A stretch of 10,895 nt of DNA, from positions 1 through 10,895 of the forward strand of contig JBJOER010000008.1 of assembly GCA_046049215.1 (NCBI GenBank). Direction: 5' to 3'. The notes beneath the pieces were generated by a model. That model saw only the letters and a program-made list of their open reading frames with translations, was not told the DNA's origin and ran no database searches. This document shows, in pieces, positions 1 through 6,687 of this stretch. Source of the stretch: JAJTFW01 sp046049215. Its GTDB lineage: Bacteria; Bacteroidota; Bacteroidia; AKYH767-A; OLB10. The translations under genes and the position numbers were made by a program. Numbering within the stretch: position 1 is the stretch's first letter; every line of letters starts with the position of its first letter.

Positions 1-4
1 ATGT

Positions 5-3000
5 TCAGAAATCCAATCCGAGAGAGAAGTAGAAGATCCTGTCCTGGACTTCACCGTCATCCACACCCCATGCCCAGTCGGCACGAAGGAAATAACCTAG
101 TACACGGCTGCGGAGTCCGAATCCGTAACCGCCCACGATAGGTTCGATGTCCTTGATAACAGTGATGGATATGGGATTACCCGGATATTCCTTACGGAAC
201 AATGCGTTTGTTTTACTGTACGGTGAAGGGCCGGTCCATGCTGTTCCTATGTCGCCGAAACCGATCACCTGGAAGTTCCTGATGAAATCCGAGCGGATGG
301 GTCGGTTGATGAGGTATTGGAATACCGGGATGCGTAGTTCGCTGTTGACGAGGGCGAAGCTGTTTCCGTTACGGATGTTCTGAATGAATCCGCGCATATT
401 GGTGGCCAGCGCTTGAAAAGAATAGCGTTGCGTAGGATCGACCTGTATGTTGGTGTTGAAATTGTCGGTAGGGGTGAATGAGTTGTCGGTGGACCCCAGG
501 TAGTAGATGAGTTTTTCCGGACCTGTCGATGTGCTTGCCGCGAATCTGTTCGCCCAAATGATCTGACGGTGTACCTTGAGGTAGTGTCGGAAGTCGGCTC
601 CCCAAACGTTCAACCAGCCACCCTGTTGAGAGATGTCCTTGAATAATTCCGTGAATAGCTTGTACCGGATACCATTGTATAGGTTGAGTCCCGTGCTGAT
701 TGTGTTGTCGTAAACGAACTCCATCCTCGAGGTCATACGGTGTTCGTACTGGTTTGGTAAAGCCAGATTGAACTGGTCGGTGCTGAGCGCCACGATCCGA
801 TCGTTCCTGTAACCGGCCATCCCTCTGAGCGAGGCCAGGTCACTAAAAGGCCACCTCACGCTATACTTCACTTCGTGTGTATGGATCTTGAGGTAAGAAA
901 ACGTCGAGAACTGTTCGCGCGCCTGACGGTAAAAAGAAACCTGCTTGTCGAGTCGTTGTCGCAGGTTTTCGAAGCTGGCGTAGTATTCGTTGGAGTTGAG
1001 ATTTCCACTCAGCCGGAATCCTCCTACGAACCGGTAATCGTCGAAAAGGTCGTTGATACCGATTTTGAATAAGGCGTTCAGACCCGGGGTGAAATATACC
1101 GCTCCGCCGGTGTAAGCTTGATAAGTTTCGTTAAGGAGGTTGTTGTCCAATTGTGTCAGGACATAACTTGGGCTGAACGCGATCTCGTAATTGCGTTGTT
1201 TTGGTAATTGGTAGAGCGAGCTGTCAGTACCTGCAGGTGATGTCGACTGCGTTTCGCCAGTACCTTTTTCAGCCTGCGTAGCGGTTGGTTTTTCAGTAAG
1301 AATAACAGCTTTGGGTTCTTCCTTCTTTTTTCTGGTGAACTCCGACTGAAAAACGTAATGGTTGATATCGATTTTTCCTGTGCTGTCGGTCAGACTTTGA
1401 GTGCCGGTGTCCTGTACCTGTGTGTTTTTCTGACTTTCATCGATTGTGATGGTGGTCACCTTACGTTCGGCCGGAGCAGGAGATTGGGGGCCTGATCCCG
1501 TAACTCGTGTTCTGTACACGGTGTTCCTCAATTTTCCACTGAGGGTATCTCCAGGCTCGGGTGATTTACTCAACCTGATTTTATATTGTCTATCGCTCCG
1601 TATGAGTTCTGCATACCGGCTATTACGGCTGTTGATGTCATGTTCGAGTAAACCATGGCCGTAATCGGTTTGTGGATGCTGGGCAAGCAGGTACCTGTAA
1701 TGTATGACCGTGTCGATGTAAGCGATTGTGCTGTCCAAGGCGGCAACGTACCTGTTTGCAATGCCATTCTCATCACTTAGGAAGGCGAAATGGGAGCGTC
1801 CTAGCTGCACAGGTTGTGTTTCGTTGATCCCCGGTGTTCGGGTGATCGGGATAAGCTTTGATGACTTGCTTGCGAAATCAAGTAGAAAAATATCACTGGT
1901 TTTCGGCCTTGGAAGTGTACCGGGCATGCGCAGCGGAGTGGACTTCAAGCTGTCGTCTGTCCTTGTAGAGCTGAAAACGATATAGCGGTCATCGAGAACG
2001 AATCGGGGAGAGGCGTCATCCCAGCGGTCGTTGGTCAGTTGGGTGTAGGTCTTTGTGCGCGGGCTGAAGGTGAATAGGTCGGATTGACCTTTCTGGACTG
2101 CGGAAAGCACCATCTCAGAGCCTGAGGATGAGTAAGAGAAATCGAGTACTTTGTCGAAGTAAAAAAACTTGTTTGTCTCTTTCCGGAATCGCTTGTCGGT
2201 CATGAAATAGTCCAGCCATAGCTTTCCCTTTCGTTCACGGATCGAAGCAAGGAATTTTCCGCTCGGATGCCAGGCAAGTGCCGGATAGCTGAGGTCAACG
2301 TCCTGTTTCACGGATTTGTACCCCCCCTTGAGTATTCTTTTCTTTTTCTTTTTGGCAATATCGTAAACCCAGATCCGGTATTTACCCAGATCGTTGCTTA
2401 CCCAGGCTAGCTTGTTTCCATCAGGACTACAGCTGACTTGACTGACAAGCCTTCCCGATTTTTGGATCTTGACCACAGGTTCGGTTTCCGGCTCCTGCCT
2501 GTCCTTCAAGTCTTCCTTTGCGTTGGTGAGGTAATACGATTCCCATTCATTCCCCATTTGTTTCAATGAGAGTCCCAGTACATAACTGAATCCGCTCTCA
2601 ATGTTCCTGTTGATGCGCGTCATGTAAAGCAGATTCGATATCGATCCCGCTCCGTATCGCTCAACGATGTAATGCCACATCGAGGCGCCTGCGAAGGCTG
2701 CATCGGCTCCGACCAGGTTATTGATGTTCCTGAATCGCTTCCGCTGGATGACATCACGCATACGATCGTCTTGTGCTACGGTCCATCCTTGAGAGACATA
2801 AAGAACAAGTCCTTGCAGGTACCAGTCCGGAAGATTCAGGAGCACGGCGCTCTGAACCCTGTCCCGGATGTTGCCGCCATACATGAGTTGATGGATCATG
2901 ACCTGAGTCATGCCGGCCCTGATCTGCTCCCGGAAGTGACGGTAGTCGCCGTCGAAGTACAACAGGATTTTATTCCCGACAATGCGCGTGAGGCCTCCGG

Positions 3001-3361
3001 TGTTGGTATTCTGTTCTTCTCCTTCCAGCCCGATGTTCGTTTGCTTCAGGTCCGAAAGACGGTTGTAGATGATCAGCTGAAATCGGCCGTTGATCCGGTA
3101 GTCGAATAGCTTTTCCAGTTCTTCGATTTCTGAATCGGCTGTCCTGCCGGCATAGACAGCGAGTTCCTGTCCTCCAAGGTAATAGTAGGTGTCAAAATTC
3201 TTGAAGCGGTAAAATGTCCAGAGGAAATCATTGTATTGCACCCTGTTTTTTCCGAAATTCATCTGCACACCCCGGGTGAATTGTGCCGAAAGCTCCTGGG
3301 CCCAGACTAGCGAAAGGAGGAGCAAGGGAATGGTTTTCCTGAGGGAAATGGAAAGGCGCAT
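5..3361 (-). CDS. Exported TolB-like propeller / Omp85-like barrel protein with degenerate peptidase-MA-like N-domain
   Basis: A complete 1118-residue protein. Residues 1-27 look like a Sec signal peptide: RK-containing start, hydrophobic IPLLLLSLVW, cleavage near LSAQ. Residues about 40-285 resemble the peptidase MA-like (gluzincin) fold, with a helix carrying MIHQLMYG (H157) and then LPDWYLQG (W180, Q183). The expected HExxH and EG catalytic residues are replaced, so I infer it is inactive. Residues about 300-545 hold at least five TolB/WD40-like blades (SPDGNKLAWVS, HPSGKFLAS, DDRYIVFSSTR). Residues 610-718 are a low-complexity Thr/Gln/Glu/Lys linker. Residues about 725-1118 alternate like a beta-barrel, with MRGF at 989-992 (the L6-loop VRGF/Y type motif), NSELRIPVF, GFGDIGTAW and a terminal Phe, matching the Omp85/surface-antigen family. 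No POTRA domain is evident. The first Met is chosen because it begins the signal peptide. Likely an outer-membrane protein with a periplasmic propeller. Substrate or partner is unknown. Homologues are often loosely called TolB. Confidence 0.85.
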   Translation of the reverse strand: MRLSISLRKTIPLLLLSLVWAQELSAQFTRGVQMNFGKNRVQYNDFLWTFYRFKNFDTYYYLGGQELAVYAGRTADSEIEELEKLFDYRINGRFQLIIYNRLSDLKQTNIGLEGEEQNTNTGGLTRIVGNKILLYFDGDYRHFREQIRAGMTQVMIHQLMYGGNIRDRVQSAVLLNLPDWYLQGLVLYVSQGWTVAQDDRMRDVIQRKRFRNINNLVGADAAFAGASMWHYIVERYGAGSISNLLYMTRINRNIESGFSYVLGLSLKQMGNEWESYYLTNAKEDLKDRQEPETEPVVKIQKSGRLVSQVSCSPDGNKLAWVSNDLGKYRIWVYDIAKKKKKRILKGGYKSVKQDVDLSYPALAWHPSGKFLASIRERKGKLWLDYFMTDKRFRKETNKFFYFDKVLDFSYSSSGSEMVLSAVQKGQSDLFTFSPRTKTYTQLTNDRWDDASPRFVLDDRYIVFSSTRTDDSLKSTPLRMPGTLPRPKTSDIFLLDFASKSSKLIPITRTPGINETQPVQLGRSHFAFLSDENGIANRYVAALDSTIAYIDTVIHYRYLLAQHPQTDYGHGLLEHDINSRNSRYAELIRSDRQYKIRLSKSPEPGDTLSGKLRNTVYRTRVTGSGPQSPAPAERKVTTITIDESQKNTQVQDTGTQSLTDSTGKIDINHYVFQSEFTRKKKEEPKAVILTEKPTATQAEKGTGETQSTSPAGTDSSLYQLPKQRNYEIAFSPSYVLTQLDNNLLNETYQAYTGGAVYFTPGLNALFKIGINDLFDDYRFVGGFRLSGNLNSNEYYASFENLRQRLDKQVSFYRQAREQFSTFSYLKIHTHEVKYSVRWPFSDLASLRGMAGYRNDRIVALSTDQFNLALPNQYEHRMTSRMEFVYDNTISTGLNLYNGIRYKLFTELFKDISQQGGWLNVWGADFRHYLKVHRQIIWANRFAASTSTGPEKLIYYLGSTDNSFTPTDNFNTNIQVDPTQRYSFQALATNMRGFIQNIRNGNSFALVNSELRIPVFQYLINRPIRSDFIRNFQVIGFGDIGTAWTGPSPYSKTNALFRKEYPGNPISITVIKDIEPIVGGYGFGLRSRVLGYFLRADWAWGVDDGEVQDRIFYFSLGLDF

Positions 3362-3368
3362 GCTTCTG

Positions 3369-3376
3369 CGAAAGTA
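3369..3376 (-). promoter_or_regulatory. Candidate Bacteroidetes -7 box for the propeller/barrel gene
   Basis: Read on the minus strand this is TACTTTCG, one mismatch from the Bacteroidetes -7 consensus TAnnTTTG. Only seven bases (cagaagc) separate it from the ATG at 3361, so transcription would start at or very close to the start codon. No TTTG -33 element is visible at the usual spacing, so the call is tentative. Confidence 0.35.
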
Positions 3377-3430
3377 GTCATTTCAGCTGCTAAAATGGCT
3401 GGTTAGGCCGTGTGGTTGCAGGGGTTTGGT

Positions 3431-3438
3431 TACTTTTG
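3431..3438 (+). promoter_or_regulatory. Candidate Bacteroidetes -7 box for gldC-engB
   Basis: TACTTTTG is a perfect match to the Bacteroidetes -7 consensus TAnnTTTG. It lies 23 bases before the chosen gldC ATG at 3462, leaving a short leader. The -33 element is not clear; a GTTG lies at 3415-3418 but too close. The box also argues against an upstream in-frame ATG at 3426, which would precede it. Confidence 0.5.
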
Positions 3439-3461
3439 GACGCCCATCATCATCTATCGCC

Positions 3462-3812
3462 ATGAGTATCGATACCAAGCCTGCACGCCGTTCTGAAATT
3501 CGAATTTCTGTCGACCTGAACAGCCAGAAGGAACCGGTAGGACTGCAATGGCATGCAGAGGATGCCGGACTCGAAGCGGAGAAACCCGCCAGGGCGCTGA
3601 TGTTTTCCGTTTGGGATCCTCTAGAAAAGAGTACAATGAGGATCGACCTTTGGACGCACGAGATGACAGTTGAGGAGATGGCGTTTTTTATGTACGAAAC
3701 GATGGCAGGCATGGCTGATACCTATGAACGTTCTACCGGCGACAAGGCGATGGCATCCGAGATCCGCAACTTTGCCCGCCATTTCGGCAAGGAAAAAAAG
3801 GTGCTCAAATGA
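3462..3812 (+). CDS. gldC: GldC-family gliding-motility-associated protein
   Basis: A 116-residue soluble protein without signal peptide or membrane segment. The features that place it in the GldC family are an opening strand SEIRISVDLN (11-20), LQWHAEDAG (28-36), the central VWDPLEKSTMRIDLWTHEM (50-68), and the helical end MADTYERSTGD (84-94). The length fits the family, usually about 110 residues. In Flavobacterium johnsoniae GldC is a small protein affecting gliding motility. Homologues also occur in Bacteroidetes not known to glide, so motility cannot be concluded from this gene alone. The ATG at 3462 is preferred over an in-frame ATG at 3426 because it lies downstream of a good -7 box and gives a family-like N-terminus. 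There is no Shine-Dalgarno. Its stop overlaps the engB start as ATGA, so the two genes are probably translationally coupled. Confidence 0.87.
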   Translation: MSIDTKPARRSEIRISVDLNSQKEPVGLQWHAEDAGLEAEKPARALMFSVWDPLEKSTMRIDLWTHEMTVEEMAFFMYETMAGMADTYERSTGDKAMASEIRNFARHFGKEKKVLK

Positions 3813-4429
3813 AGAAGGCTACTGGTATCCGGTCAGCCACCTTTGTCAAAAGCTCAGCCAAGGTTGAGCAACTGCCATCGCCCGATCTGCCGGAGTTCGC
3901 TTTTATCGGCCGATCGAATGTCGGGAAATCCTCGCTGATCAACATGCTGGTCGGCCAGAAGGAGTTGGCCCATACATCCTCGAATCCCGGTAAGACGCAA
4001 ACCATCAACCACTACCTGATCGACAAGAACTGGTATCTCGTGGATCTTCCAGGCTACGGATACGCCAAGGTGGCCCGGTCTATGCGAACCGAATGGCAAA
4101 AGACACTTGAAAAATACATCCTGACAAGGGAGAACCTGATGAATGTTTTCGTTCTCGTCGATTCCCGTATTCCTCCCCAGGAGAGCGACCTGACATTCAT
4201 CAATCGCCTCGGGGAGCGGGGAATTCCGTTGTCAGTGGTTTTTACCAAATGCGACAAGATCGGGAAAGTTGTTTTGGAAGATAATATAGGGAAGTTCAGG
4301 GAAGCGATGCTTCAATTCTGGGAGGAGACACCTCCTTTTTTCATCACTTCGGCTGAGAAAGGAACCGGAAAAGGCGAACTGCTCACCTATGTGGCTGGAG
4401 CACTAAAGAACAGTGTTCACGGCGATTGA
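3809..4429 (+). CDS. engB: Ribosome biogenesis GTPase EngB (YihA/YsxC)
   Basis: A 206-residue TRAFAC-class GTPase needed for large ribosomal subunit assembly in the cytoplasm. All motifs are seen: G1 GRSNVGKSS (34-42), G2 around the Thr residues of GKTQTINHY (61-69), G3 DLPGYGYA (79-86), G4 TKCDK (146-150) and G5 SAEKGTG (181-187). Length and the SNVGKSSL / DLPGYGYAKV signature are typical of EngB rather than Era or EngA. The ATG lies in ATGA with the gldC stop, and AAAGG seven bases upstream is a weak Shine-Dalgarno. The co-transcribed gldC is in the same operon. The gene ends in a hairpin shared with the convergent acyltransferase gene. Confidence 0.96.
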   Translation: MKKATGIRSATFVKSSAKVEQLPSPDLPEFAFIGRSNVGKSSLINMLVGQKELAHTSSNPGKTQTINHYLIDKNWYLVDLPGYGYAKVARSMRTEWQKTLEKYILTRENLMNVFVLVDSRIPPQESDLTFINRLGERGIPLSVVFTKCDKIGKVVLEDNIGKFREAMLQFWEETPPFFITSAEKGTGKGELLTYVAGALKNSVHGD

Positions 4430-4461
4430 GAATTGCCGCACTTTCTCAACCTGCTTTTTTT
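4426..4461 (+). terminator. Possible intrinsic terminator between convergent engB and the N-acyltransferase gene
   Basis: Perfect 7-bp inverted repeat TTGAGAA (4426-4432) and TTCTCAA (4443-4449) around a 10-base loop, followed after four bases by a run of eight T (4454-4461, read as cTTTTTTTt...). The stem is AT-rich and short and the T run is offset, so termination strength is uncertain. The T run favours the plus direction (engB). No T run follows the stem on the minus strand. Confidence 0.4.
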
Positions 4462-5381
4462 GAGTACGAATTGACGTGTCGCTCTGTTTTTGAAGGGTAA
4501 ATGTCCTCCAGGGTGACAAGGATTCCCGTTTCTTCCACGTCGCCGAAGTGCGGATTCAAAGACGTGCCGAACGTGCGCATTGTGGCGCTCAGGTTCATAT
4601 AGGCATTCACAAGAGGAGGGATGTTCTCCCCAAGGTTTCTCACGCGTTGGTTCAGCAATCGATGCCCCTCCTTGTAAGGAAGGTTGTCGAGCTCTTGTTC
4701 GAAGGTGAGCATGTCATGCAGGATTGGAAGCGGATGTACCGGGTTAACCAGCTTCTCCCGGTCGGGAAAGTAATGTTGCATGAAATGCAGGATCAGATCC
4801 CGGGCTTCGGCGTTGAAGTGCCTGTACATGGTCACTTTGCCGAAAAAATAGCGGATGTCTGGTTGATCCACATGAATGGCTCCCAACCCATCCCAAAGGT
4901 TGTCCAGGGTGAACAACCCCTTCCTGTTCTCCGGTCTTGGCTGGTACTTGGGTTGTACGAACGATCTTCCCAGCTCGATGGTGTAGGGGAGGAATTCCTG
5001 GATGAACTTTTCGGAAAAGGTGAAAAGTTCAGCCGTAGCGAGGGCGTAACTGCCATCACTGTCTCTATCTGCATCGGCACAACGAATATATCTGTACCCG
5101 CCCATGATTTCCTTTTCAACCGGATTCCAGGCAATGAGTTGCTCGTAACATGTTTCTGCCGTATCGAATTCGTCAAGGTCGCAGTCAAGGCCGGTTCCGC
5201 CGCCCGCTTCCCTGAAAGTGATCTCGCGCAGCCTTCCGATTTCGCGGACAACGTTCGGTGAATTGTGCCAGTTTACAACATATAGTTCGTTCCCGCCGTT
5301 GTTGGTATCGCGTATGAACCGGTCTTGATTCAACTCCTTTTCCAGGATTTCAAGAGGTATCTGCGGTATGACTGGTCTCAT
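4446..5381 (-). CDS. glsB: GNAT-like N-acyltransferase (GlsB/OlsB type) for aminoacyl-lipid synthesis
   Basis: A 311-residue cytoplasmic protein of the OlsB/GlsB acyltransferase group (hemolysin-like acetyltransferase_5 domain). Seen: GRLREITFREAGGGTG (49-64) followed by the DCDLDEFD acidic stretch (66-73), GGYRYIR (94-100), ELGRSFVQPKY (136-146), LWDGLGAI (162-169) and a C-terminal GENIPPLVNAYMNL (251-264) with GILVTLEDI. By family knowledge such enzymes transfer a 3-hydroxyacyl chain to the amino group of glycine (GlsB, giving commendamide) or ornithine (OlsB); the amino acid cannot be told from sequence. The start at 5381 forms ATGA with the upstream acyltransferase stop. A longer in-frame start at 5453 would only add a Pro/Arg/Gly-rich tail read from the neighbour's coding region. 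It is the second gene of a two-gene operon, and the pairing supports the function. Confidence 0.82.
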   Translation of the reverse strand: MRPVIPQIPLEILEKELNQDRFIRDTNNGGNELYVVNWHNSPNVVREIGRLREITFREAGGGTGLDCDLDEFDTAETCYEQLIAWNPVEKEIMGGYRYIRCADADRDSDGSYALATAELFTFSEKFIQEFLPYTIELGRSFVQPKYQPRPENRKGLFTLDNLWDGLGAIHVDQPDIRYFFGKVTMYRHFNAEARDLILHFMQHYFPDREKLVNPVHPLPILHDMLTFEQELDNLPYKEGHRLLNQRVRNLGENIPPLVNAYMNLSATMRTFGTSLNPHFGDVEETGILVTLEDIYPSKTERHVNSYSKKAG

Positions 5382-6271
5382 CGGGAACTGGGTTGGAATC
5401 GGGCCGGACCTTCGGCCAGCCGGTAAACGTGGTCCTTCAAGGCTTCGGCCCACTCGTGGTCTTTTTTATCAGCGGTGAATACGGAGTAGGGTATGGGTTC
5501 ACCGAAATGCAGATGGATGTTTTTTCCCATCTGGTGATACATCTCGTCCATCAGGTAGAACATTTCGATATTGGCCTGTATTCCCAGTCTGCTTCTCCAA
5601 CGCGCAAGGTTATAGAAAAAATCCGAATTCCTTCCGCTGATGTGTACGGGAATGATGTCACGTCTGAATTTACGTGCTTTCGTAATGAAGCTCTTCTTCC
5701 AGGTCAGGTCCCTGATTCCTGATTTTTGCTTTCGTGAGACGAGACCTGCCGGAAAAATCAGAACCGCTCCACTACCGGCATAGGCCATGTCTAACCGTTC
5801 AAGGGCTTCCGTAGGATTTTTTCCATGTTTGTTCACCCCGATGAAAAGGTCCTGTAGGTTGGTGATGTTCAGCAGTACGTCATTCACTATGAATTGTTGG
5901 TCGGTTCTCCGGTTTGCGACTACCTGGATCAGTGCCATTGCATCCAGTCCGCCGATGGGATGATTGGCCGCTACAATACATCCGCCGCTTTGGGGTAGAT
6001 GTTCGAGGCCTTCAAAACTGACCGCAGCACCGAATTCTTTGATGATCTCATCCACGAACGCAAAAGAGGTTTTATCTCCATGGCGACGAATAAAGTCGTT
6101 TACGTGCTCCTGATGAAGGATGCGTTTGATGTAACTTAAAGCAATCCTGGGAATCCAATTCAATAATGCAGGATTCTTGGATCGAATGACCTCCTCGATA
6201 TCTATGAATTTCTTTTCAGTCCCGGATTGATTTTCCATTGTGGATTGCACTTTGCCAAAATAGCTTTTCAT
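5378..6271 (-). CDS. glsA: PlsC-like O-acyltransferase (GlsA/OlsA type)
   Basis: A 297-residue lysophospholipid-acyltransferase family protein. The catalytic block is AANHPIGGLDAMA with H104 and D110, an HX5D spacing rather than the canonical HX4D. It is followed by LIFPAGLVSRK (171-181, the FPEG-like motif III) and IPVHISGRNS (207-216). No transmembrane helix stands out; it probably associates peripherally with the inner membrane. Family knowledge: the partner N-acyltransferase makes a mono-acylated amino acid, and this enzyme esterifies its 3-hydroxyl with a second acyl chain, giving a glycine or ornithine lipid. A general acylglycerol-phosphate acyltransferase role is possible, but the ATGA overlap with the N-acyltransferase argues for the lipid pair. 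The start at 6271 is the first Met. Met12 (6238) is an alternative, and neither has a Shine-Dalgarno. An MraZ-box-like sequence lies 44 bp upstream. Confidence 0.82.
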   Translation of the reverse strand: MKSYFGKVQSTMENQSGTEKKFIDIEEVIRSKNPALLNWIPRIALSYIKRILHQEHVNDFIRRHGDKTSFAFVDEIIKEFGAAVSFEGLEHLPQSGGCIVAANHPIGGLDAMALIQVVANRRTDQQFIVNDVLLNITNLQDLFIGVNKHGKNPTEALERLDMAYAGSGAVLIFPAGLVSRKQKSGIRDLTWKKSFITKARKFRRDIIPVHISGRNSDFFYNLARWRSRLGIQANIEMFYLMDEMYHQMGKNIHLHFGEPIPYSVFTADKKDHEWAEALKDHVYRLAEGPARFQPSSR

Positions 6272-6315
6272 ATTGAATCAAATCCGTGTATTCTCCCCGA
6301 TTGGCTATTTCAGTG

Positions 6316-6330
6316 AAGTGGGATAAAGTG
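6316..6330 (+). promoter_or_regulatory. MraZ-box-like sequence upstream of the glsA-like gene
   Basis: AAGTGGGATAAAGTG is identical over 15 bases to 6652-6666 in the mraZ operator and has the same orientation. It contains one full TGGGA (6319-6323) and a degenerate second unit TGCAT ten bases on. It lies 44 bases from the ATG of the minus-strand acyltransferase gene, where a promoter is expected. MraZ binding is an inference: the site has fewer repeats than the mraZ operator. Confidence 0.4.
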
Positions 6331-6566
6331 CATTCCCTTTTTTAAATAAACTATTCATTATCAAATAGTTATCGTAATTAGGTGTTAGCACCCATCATCT
6401 TTCCTTTCCTGAACAGAATTCTGATCAATTGCATGGCTGAATCCGGATCCCCTCCTGGATTATTGTTTACCGGCGGGATACGGAATTTTCAACCGAATTA
6501 TGTTCATAAATGCCTATGATTTAATTATTTATTGACATAATGTTCACGTCCTTTGGAAATGTTTCT

Positions 6567-6583
6567 GATCTGAAAGTCAGATC
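6567..6583. repeat. Short perfect inverted repeat in the divergent region
   Basis: GATCTGA (6567-6573), three-base spacer AAG, then TCAGATC (6577-6583). It is a 7-bp perfect dyad with no T run, so it is not a terminator. It could be a protein-binding site or chance. It lies 58 bases upstream of the first base of the MraZ operator. Confidence 0.4.
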
Positions 6584-6640
6584 TGATGGTTTATTGTCAT
6601 TTCATTTTACGATTTCGCAAGGCCCGTAAAAGTTTTTAAC

Positions 6641-6669
6641 AAAGTGGGAGAAAGTGGGATAAAGTGGTA
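6641..6669 (+). promoter_or_regulatory. MraZ operator (MraZ box) of the dcw operon
   Basis: Three direct repeats with a 10-bp period: TGGGA (6645-6649), TGGGA (6655-6659) and TGGTA (6665-6669), separated by GAAAG and TAAAG. The preceding bases are also repeated (AAAG before each). MraZ binds TGGGA-type repeats spaced by 5 nt in front of mraZ in Escherichia coli and other bacteria. Here the array ends 11 bases before the putative -7 box and covers the place of the -33 element, a layout fitting autorepression. Confidence 0.85.
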
Positions 6670-6679
6670 AAATTTCGAC

Positions 6680-6687
6680 TACTTTAG
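6680..6687 (+). promoter_or_regulatory. Candidate -7 box of the mraZ (dcw) promoter
   Basis: TACTTTAG is one mismatch from TAnnTTTG and matches the TACTTTnG form seen at the other two candidate promoters in this window. It would give a leader of roughly 30 bases before the mraZ ATG at 6724. No -33 TTTG is seen; its place is occupied by the MraZ repeats. Confidence 0.45.

Noticed and set aside
2336..2356. T-rich tract that could be a terminator or frameshift site
   Set aside because: It encodes the Lys run in residues 336-342 of the propeller, the frame continues intact, and there is no stem before it.
2672..3109. Plus-strand ORF of 145 codons inside the propeller/barrel gene
   Set aside because: Antisense shadow; the minus-strand reading has a signal peptide and domain structure.
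3426..3461. Longer GldC start (MVTFGRPSSSIA)
   Set aside because: This ATG lies before the perfect -7 box at 3431-3438 and the extension does not look like the family N-terminus.
4548..5261. Long plus-strand ORF of 237 codons opposite the N-acyltransferase gene
   Set aside because: It is antisense to a gene with clear family motifs and its own product has no recognisable motif.
5382..5453. N-terminal extension of the N-acyltransferase from an upstream in-frame ATG
   Set aside because: The 24 added residues are Pro/Arg/Gly-rich and come from the other frame of the upstream gene; the ATGA overlap start at 5381 is the usual arrangement.
6381..6392. Small dyad GGTG-TTAG-CACC
   Set aside because: Only four base pairs; too short to distinguish from chance.
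6433..6519. Short ORF of 28 codons in the divergent region (MAESGSPPG...)
   Set aside because: No Shine-Dalgarno, no promoter close by and no recognisable motif; ORFs this short are expected by chance.
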